DNA of 64,000 nucleotides, taken from assembly GCA_028023455.1 (NCBI GenBank), contig JAQFVV010000049.1:7222855-7286854 (forward strand), in the 5' to 3' direction. The translations under genes were made by a program, and so were the position numbers. Under the pieces are notes generated by a model. That model worked only from the letters and a program-made list of their open reading frames with translations. It had not been told where the DNA came from and did not search any database. Positions 62,113 to 64,000 of this stretch are shown here, in pieces. How positions within the stretch are numbered: position 1 is the first letter of the stretch; each line of letters begins with the position of its first letter. The stretch is from Epiperipatus broadwayi (taxonomy: Eukaryota; Onychophora; Udeonychophora; Euonychophora; Peripatidae).

Positions 62113-62838
62113 TTAAGGAGGGACCCAAAAATAGCCAGAATTTTATAAGAAAAAATAGTTTATTTATTTTTAAGTGTTATAAATTTAATTTATTTTAAAT
62201 AACTATCCATTTGATGCAGTACAGTAATCTGAAAATGATTTTCATTTTTCAAAGTAGTCTGGAAAGACTTGCAAAGTAATGCTTTTTAATGCCCCCATCA
62301 TTTTTTGCCATTAAGTCTAAGTCTGAAAAAAAAAACAGACATTTTTTTATTCATGAGATTTTAAAAAATCACATAAAGTGAGATTGAGTGCATATGGCTG
62401 ATAGATAAGCTGGGTGATGCTTAATTTTATTTAAAAGGGTTTCACACTGTAGGATTTGAGATGACACTTTGTTGAGGTGAAACATGAACCCTTTTCTTTG
62501 CCATAAAATGGGATGTTTACATTTTATAGCATTACATAGATATTTTAGAACTTGAAGATAAAAATGCCTGACCATTATGAACTAAATCTGAGAGAAAAAT
62601 ACTGTTTGCATAAAAAAAAAAAATCAGCGTTATTTGTTCAAACTTTTCAACCATTATGAAAATTGATAAATATGTGCAACACACTTTACAAAAAATGTGT
62701 TATGTGATTCTATAATTTCCCATGATGATGTCATTTGGCAGGTTCCTGCAAAAAAGAGTGTAACAGCAGGAGTATATACTACAACAGGTGCACAAACCAG
62801 AAAATGATTCTGGTTATTTTTGGGTCCTCCTTTATATA
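62113..62838 (-). mobile_element. Internally deleted mariner-like transposon, copy 2, with both ends
   Basis: The left end TTAAGGAGGGACCCAAAAAT (62114) and the right end (reverse of ATTTTTGGGTCCTCCTTTA, to 62838) form inverted repeats of about 28 bp that continue as A-CCAGAAT. Minus-strand remnants of the transposase include HPAYLSAICTQSHF (counterpart of HPAYSPDLAPSDFHLF) and MGALKSITLQVFPDYFEK (C-terminal helix). At about 0.73 kb it is shorter than a full mariner (about 1.3 kb), so internal sequence has been lost. The 66-codon + frame ending near 62148 and the 68-codon minus frame at 62369-62575 are pieces of this element or of its flank. Confidence 0.7.
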
Positions 62839-64000
62839 GTATACAATAGCTTACATTTTGTTGATAGACAGTGAGTAGAATATAATATGTATTGTTTATT
62901 AAATTGCAAGTGTAAAATACTTTTTATCATGTGCACAAATATAACATAGATGCATTTATATATATGTAGTCATAATATAAAAGAAGATTATAATATAAAT
63001 AAAACTTTAAAATAATATAATTATCAATAATATAGTAAATAGTAAACTGAAGGAAGTCATTTACATATTTTTACTGGGTATTTATTCATGCATTCACATA
63101 AACAATAAAAATAAGAAAGAAAGTTAATTATTGCATTTTTATTTCTAAAATGAAGTAAATAGCAAAATGTCTGACTTTCATAGTTATTAAATATACTCTA
63201 CAATATTTTTTTTGTCAATAACTTTTTTTTATAGAAACATAATAGTGATCTTGATGTCAAGAAATTAGAAGCTCTGTAATGATTTTGGTGTTTTTAACAC
63301 AGTTTCAACTTTTTAGTATGCTCTAAAAAAAATTTAAAAGTTTTAACATTATGCTCAAAAATATTTTATTATAAAATACAGCACATCAAATTGAAAAAGG
63401 ATAATAACGGATGAATAAAATATATCTGCTTTCAGCATAAACTGAAGAAATTTTACTGGACTTCATAATCATATATCAAACTCAGTGAGAAAAAAACAGA
63501 TGCTGAATATCATAAAATTTGTGAGTTTTAATGGGGTTTTTTTGTGTGTTTTATTTACATTTTTTTTGGTTGCTTACATTTTTCTTTGTATAACGTATAA
63601 TTGAAGTCATACACTTAGACATAGTGGAATTCATAACACCATTGTATCTCACTTTTTCAAAATGACTTAGAGATAATTTTTATAAGGTAAATGAGATCAT
63701 TCTTTTATTATAAAAAAAAACAATATATTCAAGAAAATATTTTATTGTTTTTTGATTGGAGATATGATTTTAGAATATTAAAAATTATCACATCCATCAA
63801 GCTGAAGAATAGTGTTTGGATCTTTTCATTATATTTTTATCATTTTAATAGCATCTTTAAATATTTTTTTCTAATGTCCTTTAATTACCTAAGTGAGATT
63901 TTATCAGTATTTTACATCCTCTTACTATATTTTATAACTTACGTGTATTATTGTCATGAATAAATTTTTCATTTTAAATATTTAACATTTTAAATTGTAG
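62839..64000. other. AT-rich intergenic DNA to window end
   Basis: Nothing recognised; the frame at 63691-63963 is composed of AT-rich codons (Phe, Ile, Tyr, Leu) and shows no motif. Confidence 0.5.

Overview
The window looks like intergenic DNA from a very AT-rich animal nuclear genome, roughly three quarters A+T by eye. It has no bacterial-style gene packing, operons or long ORFs. It is dense in microsatellites, tRNA-derived SINEs, foldback repeats and dead eukaryotic transposons of many classes (hAT, mariner/IS630, RTE-type LINE, Penelope-like, LTR retroelement). That mix fits an invertebrate, possibly a lophotrochozoan or cnidarian, but the sequence does not fix the taxon. I found no convincing host protein-coding exon; nearly all the short ORFs are chance frames or frames across repeats.

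Layout. 0-10 kb: an AT-rich sequence partly re-copied inside a MITE (8.32-9.28 kb); a decayed hAT transposase gene on the + strand (4.15-6.31 kb) split by a palindromic MITE; a GATA microsatellite of about 350 bp. 10-22 kb: mostly featureless AT-rich DNA, with a composite repeat with terminal repeats at 13.8-14.4 kb. 22-26.9 kb: a mariner/IS630-class transposase tail, a foldback-type hairpin and an isolated hAT terminus. 26.9-31.0 kb: the youngest-looking segment, richer in CpG, holding the 3' end of an LTR retroelement (small basic ORF, long untranslated region with a 125-bp tandem duplication, polypurine tract, a 1.7-kb LTR with TATA box, then a tRNA-Lys-type primer-binding site). 31-41 kb: AT-rich DNA with direct repeats, a hammerhead-ribozyme-like motif (34.3 kb) and a Penelope-like reverse transcriptase/GIY-YIG remnant (36.5-37.6 kb). 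41-45.6 kb: a cluster of foldbacks, a tRNA-SINE whose tail occurs as a tandem array, a mariner copy and a second hammerhead-like motif. 46-58 kb: two tRNA-only retroposons with target-site duplications, and more composite repeats. 58-64 kb: an RTE-type LINE 3' end, two foldbacks (one carrying two degenerate hammerheads) and an internally deleted mariner with matching ends.

The most interesting signal is a set of hammerhead-ribozyme-like modules (CTGANGA, short stem, GAAA, three-base-pair stem III, GTC/GTT cleavage triplet) inside dispersed repeats. They share the window with a Penelope-like element, the retroelement class already known to carry such ribozymes. All coding remnants are broken by stops and frameshifts, so no functioning pathway is implied.
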